Assembly: GCA_036381035.1 (NCBI GenBank)
Contig: DASVDQ010000029.1
Span: 1-54,756, forward strand
DNA from: Trueperaceae bacterium
GTDB lineage: Bacteria; Deinococcota; Deinococci; Deinococcales; Trueperaceae
DNA length: 54,756 nucleotides
Direction of reading: 5' to 3'
This document shows positions 27,058 through 34,694 of the stretch, piece by piece; the first letter of the stretch is position 1, and each line of letters begins with the position of its first letter. The position numbers and the translations under genes were made by a program. The notes beneath the pieces are model-generated. The model made no database searches. It worked only from the letters and a program-made list of their open reading frames with translations, and was not told the origin of the DNA.

Positions 27058-27723
27058 GTGGCGAAGCGGATACTCATCGTCGAGGACGACCTCGACATCC
27101 TGAGGCTGCTCAAGCGCGAGCTGGAGGAGGCCGGCTTCGAGGTGCTGGCCTTCGACTCCGGCATGCGCGGGCTCACCGCGGTGCGCGAGGAGGAACCCGA
27201 CCTCGTGATCCTCGACCTGGGCCTGCCCGACATCAGCGGCCAGGAGATCGCGCGCAGGGTGCGCCGCACCGGCGACACTCCGATACTGATACTCACGGCC
27301 GCCGACGAGGTGGGCACGAAGGTCGAGATGCTCAACGCCGGCGCCGACGACTACCTGGCCAAGCCGTTCCACGTGCAGGAGCTCCTCGCGCGCATCAACG
27401 TGCAGCTCCGCAAGCGCACGCTGGGCGCGGCGCAGAAGATCGGCGACATGACCATCGACCCGGTCAGGCGCCAGGTGCTGTGGGGCGAGGAGGAGGTCAG
27501 GCTCAGCCCCCGCGAGTACGAGCTGCTGGCCTACCTCGCCGGTCAGCCCGGACGCGTCTACAGCCGCAAGGAGATCGAGACCAACGTCTGGGGGGAGGAC
27601 CTGCCCCCGTCCTCGAACGTCGTGGACGTCCACATCGCCAACATCCGCGGCAAGCTGCGCGAGGTGGGCGGCTACGGCGTGATCCGCACCGTGCGCGGCG
27701 TGGGCTACGCGCTCAAGTCCTAG
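27058..27723 (+). CDS. OmpR/PhoB-family response regulator
   Basis: 221 residues from GTG 27058. The receiver domain (1-118) has the acidic pair at E9/D10, the phosphoacceptor D53 (VILDLGLPD), T80 (ILTAAD) and K102 (AKPF). The C-terminal winged-helix DNA-binding domain (about 125-221) ends in NVVDVHIANIRGKLREVGGYGVIRTVRGVGYAL, the PhoB-type signature. Its cognate sensor kinase follows 25 nt downstream. Confidence 0.95.
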   Translation: MAKRILIVEDDLDILRLLKRELEEAGFEVLAFDSGMRGLTAVREEEPDLVILDLGLPDISGQEIARRVRRTGDTPILILTAADEVGTKVEMLNAGADDYLAKPFHVQELLARINVQLRKRTLGAAQKIGDMTIDPVRRQVLWGEEEVRLSPREYELLAYLAGQPGRVYSRKEIETNVWGEDLPPSSNVVDVHIANIRGKLREVGGYGVIRTVRGVGYALKS

Positions 27724-27748
27724 GCGCGACGGGCGTGACCGGCCCGGC

Positions 27749-29116
27749 ATGAGCCGCGCGTCACGCAGGCGCCGGGGCCTGCCGCTCACCTGGCGCGTCG
27801 CGCTGCTCGCCGGGGCGGCCACCGCGCTGCTCGCCGGCCTGACGCTGATCGTCTCCTACGTGCTCGTCAGGAACGGCATGTACGAGGACCTGCGCCGCTC
27901 GCTGCGCGAGGACGCGGCCACGCTGGCCGCGGTCTACGCCTCGGGCGAGGGCAGCGCGGGCGGCAGCCTCTCCGGCCCGACGGGCGGGATGGTGCTGCAG
28001 GTCTACGGGCCCGGCGCGCAGCTCCTCGCGGCCTCGCGGAGCGAGTGGGAGACGGCGCAGGCGGCGATCCCGCCCGACGTCGTCGTCGGGGCGGGGCTCG
28101 TGCCCACGCCGTGGTCGGGCGAGCTGCTCGGCCGGCCCGTGGAGGCCGCGCTGGCGCCGTTCGCCGTGGGCGTGGTGGCCGTCATCGCCGACCCCGGCTA
28201 CATCCAGGAGACCCTGGCGGCGCTGTCGCGCACGCTGCTGCTCGTCGCCGCCGCCCTGGTCGTGCTCAGCCTGCTGGGCGGCTACCTCGTGGCGGCGGCA
28301 TCGCTGCGGCCCGTCACCCGGCTCGCCAGGCGCGTCTCGCGGCTCGACCCCGACAGGCTCGAGCCCCTCGAGTACGACGGACCGCGCGACGAGGTCGCCC
28401 GCCTGGCCGAGACCGTCAACGAGCTGCTCCGCCGCCTGGCGCAGGCGCGGGACGCCCAGCGCACGTTCCTGGCCGAGACGAGCCACGAGCTGAGGACGCC
28501 CCTCACGTCGCTGCGCGGCTTCCTCGACAGGGCGGCGCGCCTGGCGGGACCGGCCGCGGCCGAGGACATCGACGACGCCAGGCGCGTCACCGGCACGATG
28601 GCCAGGCTCGTCGAGGACCTGCTGCTGCTCTCGCGCGGCGAGCTGGTGCGCGAGCTCAACCCGCACCTCGTCGACCTGCTGCAGGACGTCGCGAAGCCGG
28701 TGGCGGCGGAGTTCCCCGGCGTGGCCGCCGAGGGCGCGGCGCCGCTGCTCGTGCTCGGCGACCCGCTGAGGCTGCGCCAGCTCGTGCGCAACCTCCTCGC
28801 GAACGCCGTGAGGGCCGCCAGCGGGCCGGCGGGGGTGCGCGTGCGGGTGCGCGAGGGCGACGACCGCACGGCGGTGCTGGAGGTCGAGGACGACGGGCCC
28901 GGCATACCGCCCGAGATGCAGGAGCGGATCTTCGAGAAGTTCTACAAGGGCGCGGGCGGCGGCAGCGGTCTCGGCCTGGCGATCGCCAGGCAGGTGGCCA
29001 AGCACCACGACGGCACGCTGACCGTGGAGAGCCGGCCTGGACGCACCGTCTTCACGCTGCGCCTGCCCGTGGTGCAGGAGGAGGAAGAGGAAGAGGAGCT
29101 CGAGGCCAAGGCGTAG
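27749..29116 (+). CDS. Membrane sensor histidine kinase
   Basis: 455 residues. Two membrane helices (about 15-38 and 162-183) enclose a 120-residue extracytoplasmic sensor domain; a HAMP linker follows (184-237). The H-box is ETSHELRTPLTSL (His 246), the N-box RNLLANAVRAAS (about 347-358), G1 EDDGPGIP and G2 GSGLGLAIA. It ends in a run of glutamates. It phosphorylates the preceding regulator. The sensor domain resembles no named fold that I can see, so the stimulus is unknown. Confidence 0.94.
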   Translation: MSRASRRRRGLPLTWRVALLAGAATALLAGLTLIVSYVLVRNGMYEDLRRSLREDAATLAAVYASGEGSAGGSLSGPTGGMVLQVYGPGAQLLAASRSEWETAQAAIPPDVVVGAGLVPTPWSGELLGRPVEAALAPFAVGVVAVIADPGYIQETLAALSRTLLLVAAALVVLSLLGGYLVAAASLRPVTRLARRVSRLDPDRLEPLEYDGPRDEVARLAETVNELLRRLAQARDAQRTFLAETSHELRTPLTSLRGFLDRAARLAGPAAAEDIDDARRVTGTMARLVEDLLLLSRGELVRELNPHLVDLLQDVAKPVAAEFPGVAAEGAAPLLVLGDPLRLRQLVRNLLANAVRAASGPAGVRVRVREGDDRTAVLEVEDDGPGIPPEMQERIFEKFYKGAGGGSGLGLAIARQVAKHHDGTLTVESRPGRTVFTLRLPVVQEEEEEEELEAKA

Positions 29117-29197
29117 GCGAGGCATGGCCCGGCCCCGAGTCCCTCGTGGCTCGCCCGCCTGCCCTCGACCCCGGCGCGTCTGGCTCTCGCCGGCGTC

Positions 29198-30679
29198 TCA
29201 GATCTTCGGCAGGGTGACCCCGCGCTGGCCCTGGTACTTGCCCTTGCGGTCGCGGTACGTGACCTCGGGGCGCTCGCCTTGGAAGAACAACAGCTGCACT
29301 ATGCCCTCGTTGGCGTAGACCTTCGCCGGCAGGGGCGTCGTGTTCGACAGCTCCAGCGTCACGTGCCCCTCCCAGCCGGGCTCCAAGGGCGTCACGTTCG
29401 CCACGATGCCGCAGTTCCGGACGAACACTCCGGCCTCGAGGGCGAAGTTGCCCGCCTCCGGCACCGTGAGGCAGTAGACGTCGTGGTCACCCTTGAGCTC
29501 ACGGACCTCGGCCACCTTGTGGTTGAGGTGTTGGCCCTCGCCTCCGAACGGGGCTCGCACGTCGGGGAACCGCCGGAAGACGGCTCGGTCGCGGCCGAGC
29601 AGACGCGCCGCGCCTCTCATGGAGCCCGCCTCGTCCGAGGCACGGCGCTTGGCCAGCAGCTCCTCCCGCCTCGGGGCGTACTCTGGGTCGTGCCAGAACC
29701 GTTCGGCTCGCAGCCTCTGTTGGCGGTCTCGCGCCATCCGCCAGGCAAGGTCCGTGGCGCGTCTCGCCAGGGCCCCGCGGATGGCGGCGGAGCGCTCGAC
29801 GGGATCGAAGTCGCGGCCGTGGTACTCGATGTCGTGATAGCCGATCCGGTCGCTCGCCGGCAAGCGGACGAGGTTCGTGGGCCTGTTGTCGCGCCTGTCG
29901 TGGTTCACGTGGTGGCGGTGCGTGCCTGGCGTGTCCTCGTAGATGCCGTTGCGTACGCTCCACTCGTCGGCCAGGCGATGAGTCGGGTAGAAGCTCCCCG
30001 TCAGAGGCTGATACGTCATCTCGTAGCCGCGGTGGACGGAGCGGTAGAGCGGCATCAGGGAGTCGCCCGGCTCGAGGTCGCCGGCCGCTATCCACTCGCC
30101 CAGGCGGCCCATGAAGTCGTGGTCAGGCGTGGCGTGGACCACGCTGCCATCGTCGAGCGTGATCTCGAGCAGGGTGTCGCGGCCGATCCAGCGGGGCGCG
30201 TGCAGTAGCGTGACGACGACGCGGCCGTGCTCCCCGATGGAGTACCCCCAGAACGTCTCGCCTTCCTCGTGCCTCTCCGCGAGCTCGGCTAGCGTGGGCG
30301 CCGTGCCGTCGACGAGCGCGACCCTGGTGTCGGCGCTGAAGCACCTGGCGTACGACGACTTGCCTAGCGCCACGACCATGGTGTCATCGGGTATGCGCAG
30401 GTACTCCACCGAGCGCGTGAGCACGAAGCTGTTCGGGGGGACGATGCAGGTGTCGCCCTCGTACTCCACGAGGCTGCTGGTGTCGAAGTCCTTGGGGTCC
30501 ACGACGGTGTTGAAGGCGTTGACGAAGATGCGCCACTCCGGGGCCGCGCGCAGGTCGTAACCGAAGCTCGAGAGCCCGAAGCTGATGACGCCCTCGCGGA
30601 CCAGGCGGTCCTCGAAAGGCTCGATCATCCCCTCCTCGAGGGCCTTCTGCTTGATCCAGCGGTCGGGCTTGATGCTCAT
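29198..30679 (-). CDS. dcd: dCTP deaminase precursor interrupted by an intein
   Basis: 493-residue precursor; removing residues 113-422 leaves a 183-residue protein, the size of normal dCTP deaminase (about 180-195). The enzyme deaminates dCTP to dUTP for dTTP synthesis. The joined exteins read [23 protein letters not shown], the family active-site segment (E. coli RSSLARLG), with the catalytic Glu in HVTLELSN (E443 of the precursor). The intein is therefore inside the active-site loop, directly after the conserved Arg 112, and unspliced protein should be inactive. A TAGACT box 5 nt before the ATG suggests a leaderless mRNA. The product could deaminate to dUTP only or also hydrolyse to dUMP, as in bifunctional relatives; this cannot be decided here. 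Confidence 0.93.
   Translation of the reverse strand: [493 protein letters not shown]
29414..30343 (-). mobile_element. Intein with HNH homing endonuclease, inserted in dcd
   Basis: 310 residues (precursor 113-422), in frame. The N-terminal splicing block begins with Cys 113 ([14 protein letters not shown]). Block B has the TxxH pair T184/H187 ([10 protein letters not shown]). Block F is [17 protein letters not shown] and block G is VFVRN ending in Asn 422, followed by the +1 nucleophile Cys 423. The penultimate residue is Arg 421 rather than the usual His. Between the splicing halves lies an HNH endonuclease motif (about 254-290: [17 protein letters not shown]) plus a helical Arg-rich segment that probably binds DNA. 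All core residues but the penultimate His are present, so splicing and homing look possible. Boundaries are certain to the residue from the extein alignment. Confidence 0.92.
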
Positions 30680-30684
30680 GCCGG

Positions 30685-30690
30685 AGTCTA
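30685..30690 (-). promoter_or_regulatory. Leaderless -10 box of dcd
   Basis: TAGACT on the minus strand is 5 nt before the dcd ATG at 30679. Confidence 0.5.
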
Positions 30691-30749
30691 TCAGCGCCCT
30701 CGGGGACGCTCGTGGGCCCGAGCCGAGCGCCCATGGGCAGATGCCCGGA

Positions 30750-30791
30750 GCCCGTTGACCTCACCGTGATATCATCGGGATGTCAACGGGC
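30750..30791. promoter_or_regulatory. Nested palindrome around the hydrolase -10 box
   Basis: Ten-bp perfect arms GCCCGTTGAC (30750-30759) and GTCAACGGGC (30782-30791) flank an inner 8-bp palindrome TGATATCA (30767-30774). Both share the same centre (between 30770 and 30771). The inner palindrome overlaps a TATCAT -10-like box (30770-30775). The arms are about three helical turns apart, as for a dimer-of-dimers operator. Confidence 0.55.
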
Positions 30792-30817
30792 CGAGGCCCG
30801 GGAAGGTGGAGGAGGAC

Positions 30818-32542
30818 TTGAGCAGGACCTTGAGGACCGTCATCGTGGCCGTGCTGGTCGCGGCTGGAGCCGCCGGAGCGCAGCCGGCGCGGGAGGGGGG
30901 CGAGCCGTTCGCCGGCGTCGTCTACGACCTGACGCAGGGCGGCGTCCGCCTCGGCGAGGCGTCGGTGGGCCTCATCGAGACGGACGAGGGCTTCAGGTCG
31001 CGCTCCTACGTCGACCTCCCGGGCATCGCCCGCCTCGACGACGAGCTCGTGACGCGCCCCGACGGCGCGGCGCTTTCGTACGCGGTCAGCGGGACGGTGC
31101 AGGGCGTCGCCATCGACATGCGCGTGGAGTTCGGGCCCGCGGGCGCCTCGGTGCGGCTCACGCAGGCGGGCAGGGAGTCGACGTTCACGCTGCCCTCCGA
31201 CGAGCCCCTCTACGTCGTCGACAACAACTTCCTCGACGGCCTGCAGGTCCTCGTGAGCGTCGTCCTGCGCGAGCCCGCCCAGCCGCTCGACGTGGCCGTG
31301 GTCGTCCCCCTCGGCGGCGCCGTCGGCCGTCTGTCCCTGGCGGCGCGCGAGGGCACGGAGCGAGTCGAGCTCGCCGGCGGGTCCGCGGAGGCCACGGTGC
31401 TCGACGCCTCCCTCAGCGTCGGTCCCCAGACCGTCGACTACGTGGTGTGGGCGGGCGAGGACGGCCGGATCCTGGCCGTGGAGCTGGCCGCCGCTGCCGT
31501 GCGCTACGAGCTGCGGGACGCGGCGACGGGCGCGGGCGACGAGGGCGAGGCGGCGCGCGAGACGGCGGCGGAGCTCCTGGAGCGGACCGCCGCCTGCGTG
31601 GAGACGCGCGAGCTGAGGGTCGAGTCGTCGGGCGAGACCCTCTACGGCGAGCTGTCGCTGCCCGTCGACGCGCCGGCCGCGGGCGCCCCGACGCTGCTGC
31701 TCCTGCCCGGCAGCGGCGCCGTCGACGTGGACGGCAACTCGCCGCCGGTGCTGACGAACTCCGGCTACAGGCAGCTCGCCCAGGCGCTCGGCTGCGCCGG
31801 CTACGGCGTCCTCCGGGTCGCGAAGATGGGCATCCCGCCCTCCACCGGCGACGCCAACGCCGCCACGCTCGACTCGTACGCCGCGGACACGGCCGCCTGG
31901 CTCGCGGCCCTGGCGGAGGAGAGCGGCGTCGACGCGCGCCGCCTGGGGCTCATCGGCCACTCCGAGGGCGGGCTCATCGCGCTCTACGCCGTGGCCGAGG
32001 GCTACGTCGCGCCGGACGCGCTGGTGCTCATCGCCACCGCCGGCAGGCCGCTCGCGGTACTGCTGGAGGAGCAGGTGGTGGCCTCGGCGCGCCGCGCCGG
32101 CATGAGCGGCGAGGCCCTCGAGGCCTACGCGCGCGACGCGGCCGAGCTGCTGGACGCCGTCAGGCGTAGCAGCGGACAGGCGCTGGAAGCGGAGGGCGAG
32201 CTGGCCGACAACGAGCTGGTGCCCCTGTTCGCGCACGCGGCCGGGCTGCTGCGCAGCGAGATCGACGTGGACCCCGCGGCGCTCGCCGCGAGCGTGGACG
32301 TGCCCGTGCTGGTGGTGCAGGGGCTGAAGGACATCCAGGTGCTGCAGGTCGACGGCCAGCTCCTCGCCGACGCGCTGCCGCGCGCCACGCACCTCGAGCT
32401 GCGCGACCTCACCCACGACCTCGTCGACACCCCCCTCCCCGCGGAGCAGAAGCCCTTCCCGGCTCCCACGGACGCGGTCTCGGAGACCCTCGTCGCCGCC
32501 GTGACCACGTACCTCCACGGGACCCTGAAGCTGGCGCACTGA
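30818..32542 (+). CDS. Secreted alpha/beta hydrolase with an N-terminal domain
   Basis: 574 residues from TTG 30818, chosen because GGAGGAGG lies just upstream and because it gives a compact signal peptide ([20 protein letters not shown]) with cleavage before QPA; a GTG at 30806 is the alternative. Residues about 25-230 form an unidentified beta-rich domain. Residues about 265-574 are an alpha/beta hydrolase with the nucleophile elbow [10 protein letters not shown], an oxyanion region [14 protein letters not shown] and a late His in [10 protein letters not shown]. The combination resembles exported esterases or peptidases of the BAAT/Dlh-like group. The substrate is unknown. It is followed within 2 nt by an RHH protein gene. 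Confidence 0.82.
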   Translation: MSRTLRTVIVAVLVAAGAAGAQPAREGGEPFAGVVYDLTQGGVRLGEASVGLIETDEGFRSRSYVDLPGIARLDDELVTRPDGAALSYAVSGTVQGVAIDMRVEFGPAGASVRLTQAGRESTFTLPSDEPLYVVDNNFLDGLQVLVSVVLREPAQPLDVAVVVPLGGAVGRLSLAAREGTERVELAGGSAEATVLDASLSVGPQTVDYVVWAGEDGRILAVELAAAAVRYELRDAATGAGDEGEAARETAAELLERTAACVETRELRVESSGETLYGELSLPVDAPAAGAPTLLLLPGSGAVDVDGNSPPVLTNSGYRQLAQALGCAGYGVLRVAKMGIPPSTGDANAATLDSYAADTAAWLAALAEESGVDARRLGLIGHSEGGLIALYAVAEGYVAPDALVLIATAGRPLAVLLEEQVVASARRAGMSGEALEAYARDAAELLDAVRRSSGQALEAEGELADNELVPLFAHAAGLLRSEIDVDPAALAASVDVPVLVVQGLKDIQVLQVDGQLLADALPRATHLELRDLTHDLVDTPLPAEQKPFPAPTDAVSETLVAAVTTYLHGTLKLAH

Positions 32543-32544
32543 GG

Positions 32545-32754
32545 GTGGTCGGGGGCGTGCCCGAGCGCAAGCGCTTCCTCCTGCGCATCGACCCGCGGCT
32601 CTACGCCGCCCTGGAGAGGTGGGCCGCCGACGAGCTGAGGAGCGTCAACGCGCAGGTCGAGTACATCCTCACCGAGGCCGCCAGGAGGGCGGGCCGCCTG
32701 GAGCCGGGCGAGCCGGCCGAGGGGCGAGGGGGCGACGACGAGCGCGAGGGTTGA
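32545..32754 (+). CDS. Arc-like ribbon-helix-helix protein
   Basis: 69 residues. [42 protein letters not shown] is the ribbon-helix-helix pattern of the Arc family: a short beta strand, then two helices with the [10 protein letters not shown] second helix. It should dimerise and bind DNA. Similar orphans occur in many genomes without a toxin partner, and no toxin gene is adjacent. The start is GTG 32545, 2 nt after the hydrolase stop, or GTG 32557, which gives VPERKRFLL. The polar Gly/Glu-rich tail is probably disordered. It may regulate the hydrolase or the downstream dctP, which is inference. Confidence 0.8.
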   Translation: MVGGVPERKRFLLRIDPRLYAALERWAADELRSVNAQVEYILTEAARRAGRLEPGEPAEGRGGDDEREG

Positions 32755-32800
32755 GTGCGCCGGGCCGCGGACCAGCGGGCGTGGCCGCGCCCAAGCGCGT

Positions 32801-32806
32801 TATACT
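32801..32806 (+). promoter_or_regulatory. -10 box of dctP
   Basis: TATACT lies 41 nt before the dctP ATG. This transcript has a leader with a TGGAGGT ribosome binding site, unlike the leaderless genes nearby. No -35 hexamer is evident. Confidence 0.5.
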
Positions 32807-32847
32807 TCGCGCGTTCGACAATCCGCAGGCTTCCTGGAGGTCAATCG

Positions 32848-33933
32848 ATGAAGCGTCGTGATTTCCTCAAGAGGGCCGGCGTGGTCGCCGCCAGCGCCAG
32901 CCTCTCGCCGCTCATGTTCGCGAAGGCGCAGAGCCAGCAGGTGTTCAGGTGGGGGATGCCGACCTCGTGGCCGACGTCCCTGGACAACCTCTACGGCGGC
33001 GCCGTGAACCTCGCGAACTACCTGCGCGAGATGACCGACGGCCGCCTCGACATCGAGGTATTCCCGGCCGGCGCGCAGATAGGGGCCCTCGAGGTGTTCG
33101 ACGCCGTCGCCAGCGGCGCGTTCGAGGTCGGGCACACCGCGTCGTACTACTACATCGGCAAGGACCCGGCCCACGCGTTCTTCACCGCCGTGCCGTTCGG
33201 CATGACCGCGCCGCAGATCACCTCCTGGGTGCACTCCGGCGGCGGCCAGGAGCTGTGGGACGAGCTGAACGCGCCCAACAACATGATCGCCCTGCTGGCG
33301 GGCAACACCGGCATGCAGATGGCCGGCTGGTTCAACGTCGAGATCAACTCCCCCGACGACCTGCGCGGCATCTCGTTCCGCACCGCCGGCCTGGGCGGCC
33401 AGGTCTACGCCGACGTCGGCGTGAACGTCCAGACGCTCCCGGGCGGCGAGATCTTCCTGGCCCTCGAGCGCGGGGCTATCGACGCCGCCGAGTGGGTCGG
33501 GCCGCACGACGACGAGACGCTCGGGCTCAACAACGCTGCCCGCTACTACTACGGGCCCGGCTGGGCGGAGCCCGGCGCGGCGCTGTGCATCTACATCAAC
33601 CTCGACGCCTGGAACTCGCTGCCCGACGACCTGCAGCGGGCGGTCAGGGTCGCCGCCAAGGCCGCGAACTCTCAGATGTACTCGGACTACCTGGCCAAGG
33701 ACCCGGCCGCCTTCCAGCGGATCGTCGCCGCCGGCGCCGAACCGCGCGTCTTCAGCCAGGAGATCCTCCAGGTGTTCCGCGAGAGCTGGAACCGCATCAA
33801 CGAGGACCTGCGGCAGTCGAACGAGATGTACCGCCGCATCTCCGACGCCGTCGAGGCGTACCTCGCCGAGAACCGCCCGTTCGACGCTCGCAACCAGCAC
33901 GCCTACGAGGCCTTCCTCTACAGCGAGGGCTGA
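32848..33933 (+). CDS. dctP: TRAP transporter substrate-binding protein, TakP-like
   Basis: 361 residues. It has a twin-arginine signal (MKRRDFLKRAGVVAASASLSP) and cleavage near FAKAQS, so the protein is exported folded. The mature part matches the DctP family of the 2-oxoacid/lactate subgroup (TakP, Thermus TTHA0766): WGMPTSWP, VFPAGAQIGALEVFDAVASGAFEVGHTA, RTAGLGGQVYADVGVN, and LERGAIDAAEWVGPHDDETLGL. The Tat route fits metal-dependent substrate binding in that subgroup. The membrane subunits are encoded about 0.8-2.8 kb away on the other strand. A strong hairpin follows the stop. Confidence 0.92.
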   Translation: MKRRDFLKRAGVVAASASLSPLMFAKAQSQQVFRWGMPTSWPTSLDNLYGGAVNLANYLREMTDGRLDIEVFPAGAQIGALEVFDAVASGAFEVGHTASYYYIGKDPAHAFFTAVPFGMTAPQITSWVHSGGGQELWDELNAPNNMIALLAGNTGMQMAGWFNVEINSPDDLRGISFRTAGLGGQVYADVGVNVQTLPGGEIFLALERGAIDAAEWVGPHDDETLGLNNAARYYYGPGWAEPGAALCIYINLDAWNSLPDDLQRAVRVAAKAANSQMYSDYLAKDPAAFQRIVAAGAEPRVFSQEILQVFRESWNRINEDLRQSNEMYRRISDAVEAYLAENRPFDARNQHAYEAFLYSEG

Positions 33934-33955
33934 CCGACAGGCTGGAGCTCCACGC

Positions 33956-33992
33956 CGAGGGCGCGGTCTCGTATCCGGGGGCCGCGCCCTCG
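33956..33992 (+). terminator. Hairpin terminator after dctP
   Basis: A perfect 11-bp stem (33956-33966, CGAGGGCGCGG, with 33982-33992) and a 15-nt loop lie 22 nt after the dctP stop. No T tract follows. Confidence 0.7.
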
Positions 33993-34088
33993 CCAGTGCG
34001 ACGACGCCAAAGGCCCAGGGTGCGGGCATCCCAGGGGCGAGCCCGCACGACCTCGGCGGGACGCCCGCCCCTGTAAGAGGCGCGTCAG

Positions 34089-34119
34089 CGTCCTCCGCGT
34101 AGCGTCACCGCGGAGGACG
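34089..34119 (+). promoter_or_regulatory. Hairpin sequestering the ribosome binding site of a secreted protein gene
   Basis: CGTCCTCCGCG (34089-34099) pairs perfectly over 11 bp with 34109-34119, with a 9-nt loop. The 3' arm contains the GGAGGA Shine-Dalgarno site and ends 1 nt before the ATG at 34121. The stem would block translation unless opened. It could instead be a DNA operator. Confidence 0.6.
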
Positions 34120-34120
34120 G

Positions 34121-34624
34121 ATGAAGAAGCTCCTGCTAGCCCTATCTCTGTTGCCTTTCTCCTTCGCGTGGGCCCAGCTGCCCGTCGTGGGCGAGGTGCA
34201 GGTGGAGACCGACGAGTTCACCGGTGAGCAGACCTGCTACCAGCTCGTGGCGCTGCCCGACACCAGCCTGGCGATGTCGCTGTGGCTCGAGGACGGCGAG
34301 CTCGAGGTCTGGTTCATCCGCCGTGCCGACGACCACGAGTTCATCTACGACGGCCACGCGATCCCGTCCATGGACCGCGTCCTCGTGAAGATCGGCGACG
34401 TGGTGGAGACGCACAGCGTGGTCTTCGCCGACTACGTGTTCGACGACTGGATGGAGTACGCGGTCATCCAGCCGCCGCGCGACTTCTACGACTGGTTCCT
34501 GTCCGCCACGAGCGACGTGCGGGTGCGCTTCGAGAGCGACTACAGCGGCCTGCATCGCGACGTGACCGTGCCGCACGGGTTCGTGACGGGCTTCGCCAGC
34601 GGCTTCGCCGCCACCTGCCTGTAG
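34121..34624 (+). CDS. Secreted protein of unknown function
   Basis: 167 residues. A classical signal peptide (MKKLLLALSLLPFSFAWA) with cleavage before QLP is followed by a 149-residue mature protein with many acidic and aromatic residues. Two cysteines, one near residue 38 (EQTCYQL) and one at the second-last position (ATCL), could form a disulfide. No family was recognised. The ATG has a GGAGGA site, buried in a hairpin. It sits between the oppositely oriented dctP and dctQM parts of a TRAP transporter; whether it belongs to it is unknown. Confidence 0.75.
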   Translation: MKKLLLALSLLPFSFAWAQLPVVGEVQVETDEFTGEQTCYQLVALPDTSLAMSLWLEDGELEVWFIRRADDHEFIYDGHAIPSMDRVLVKIGDVVETHSVVFADYVFDDWMEYAVIQPPRDFYDWFLSATSDVRVRFESDYSGLHRDVTVPHGFVTGFASGFAATCL

Positions 34625-34635
34625 GCCGCGCCCCT

Positions 34636-34665
34636 GCGCCGCGGCGCGCCCGGCCGGTGCGGCGC
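34636..34665. terminator. Possible hairpin terminator between convergent genes
   Basis: Arms GCGCCGC (34636-34642) and GCGGCGC (34659-34665) with a 16-nt loop lie between the secreted protein stop and the dctM stop. In DNA this GC-rich such arms may arise by chance. Confidence 0.35.
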
Positions 34666-34694
34666 GGCGGCCCGGCTCGCCTCGGGGCGCCGCC

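Noticed and set aside
29279-30208. 309-codon open frame antisense to the dcd intein
   Set aside because: The intein frame has all splicing and HNH motifs; the antisense product has no recognisable features and no start signal.
32545-32754. Antitoxin of a toxin-antitoxin pair
   Set aside because: The RHH protein has no adjacent small toxin gene; the neighbours are a hydrolase and a TRAP binding protein.
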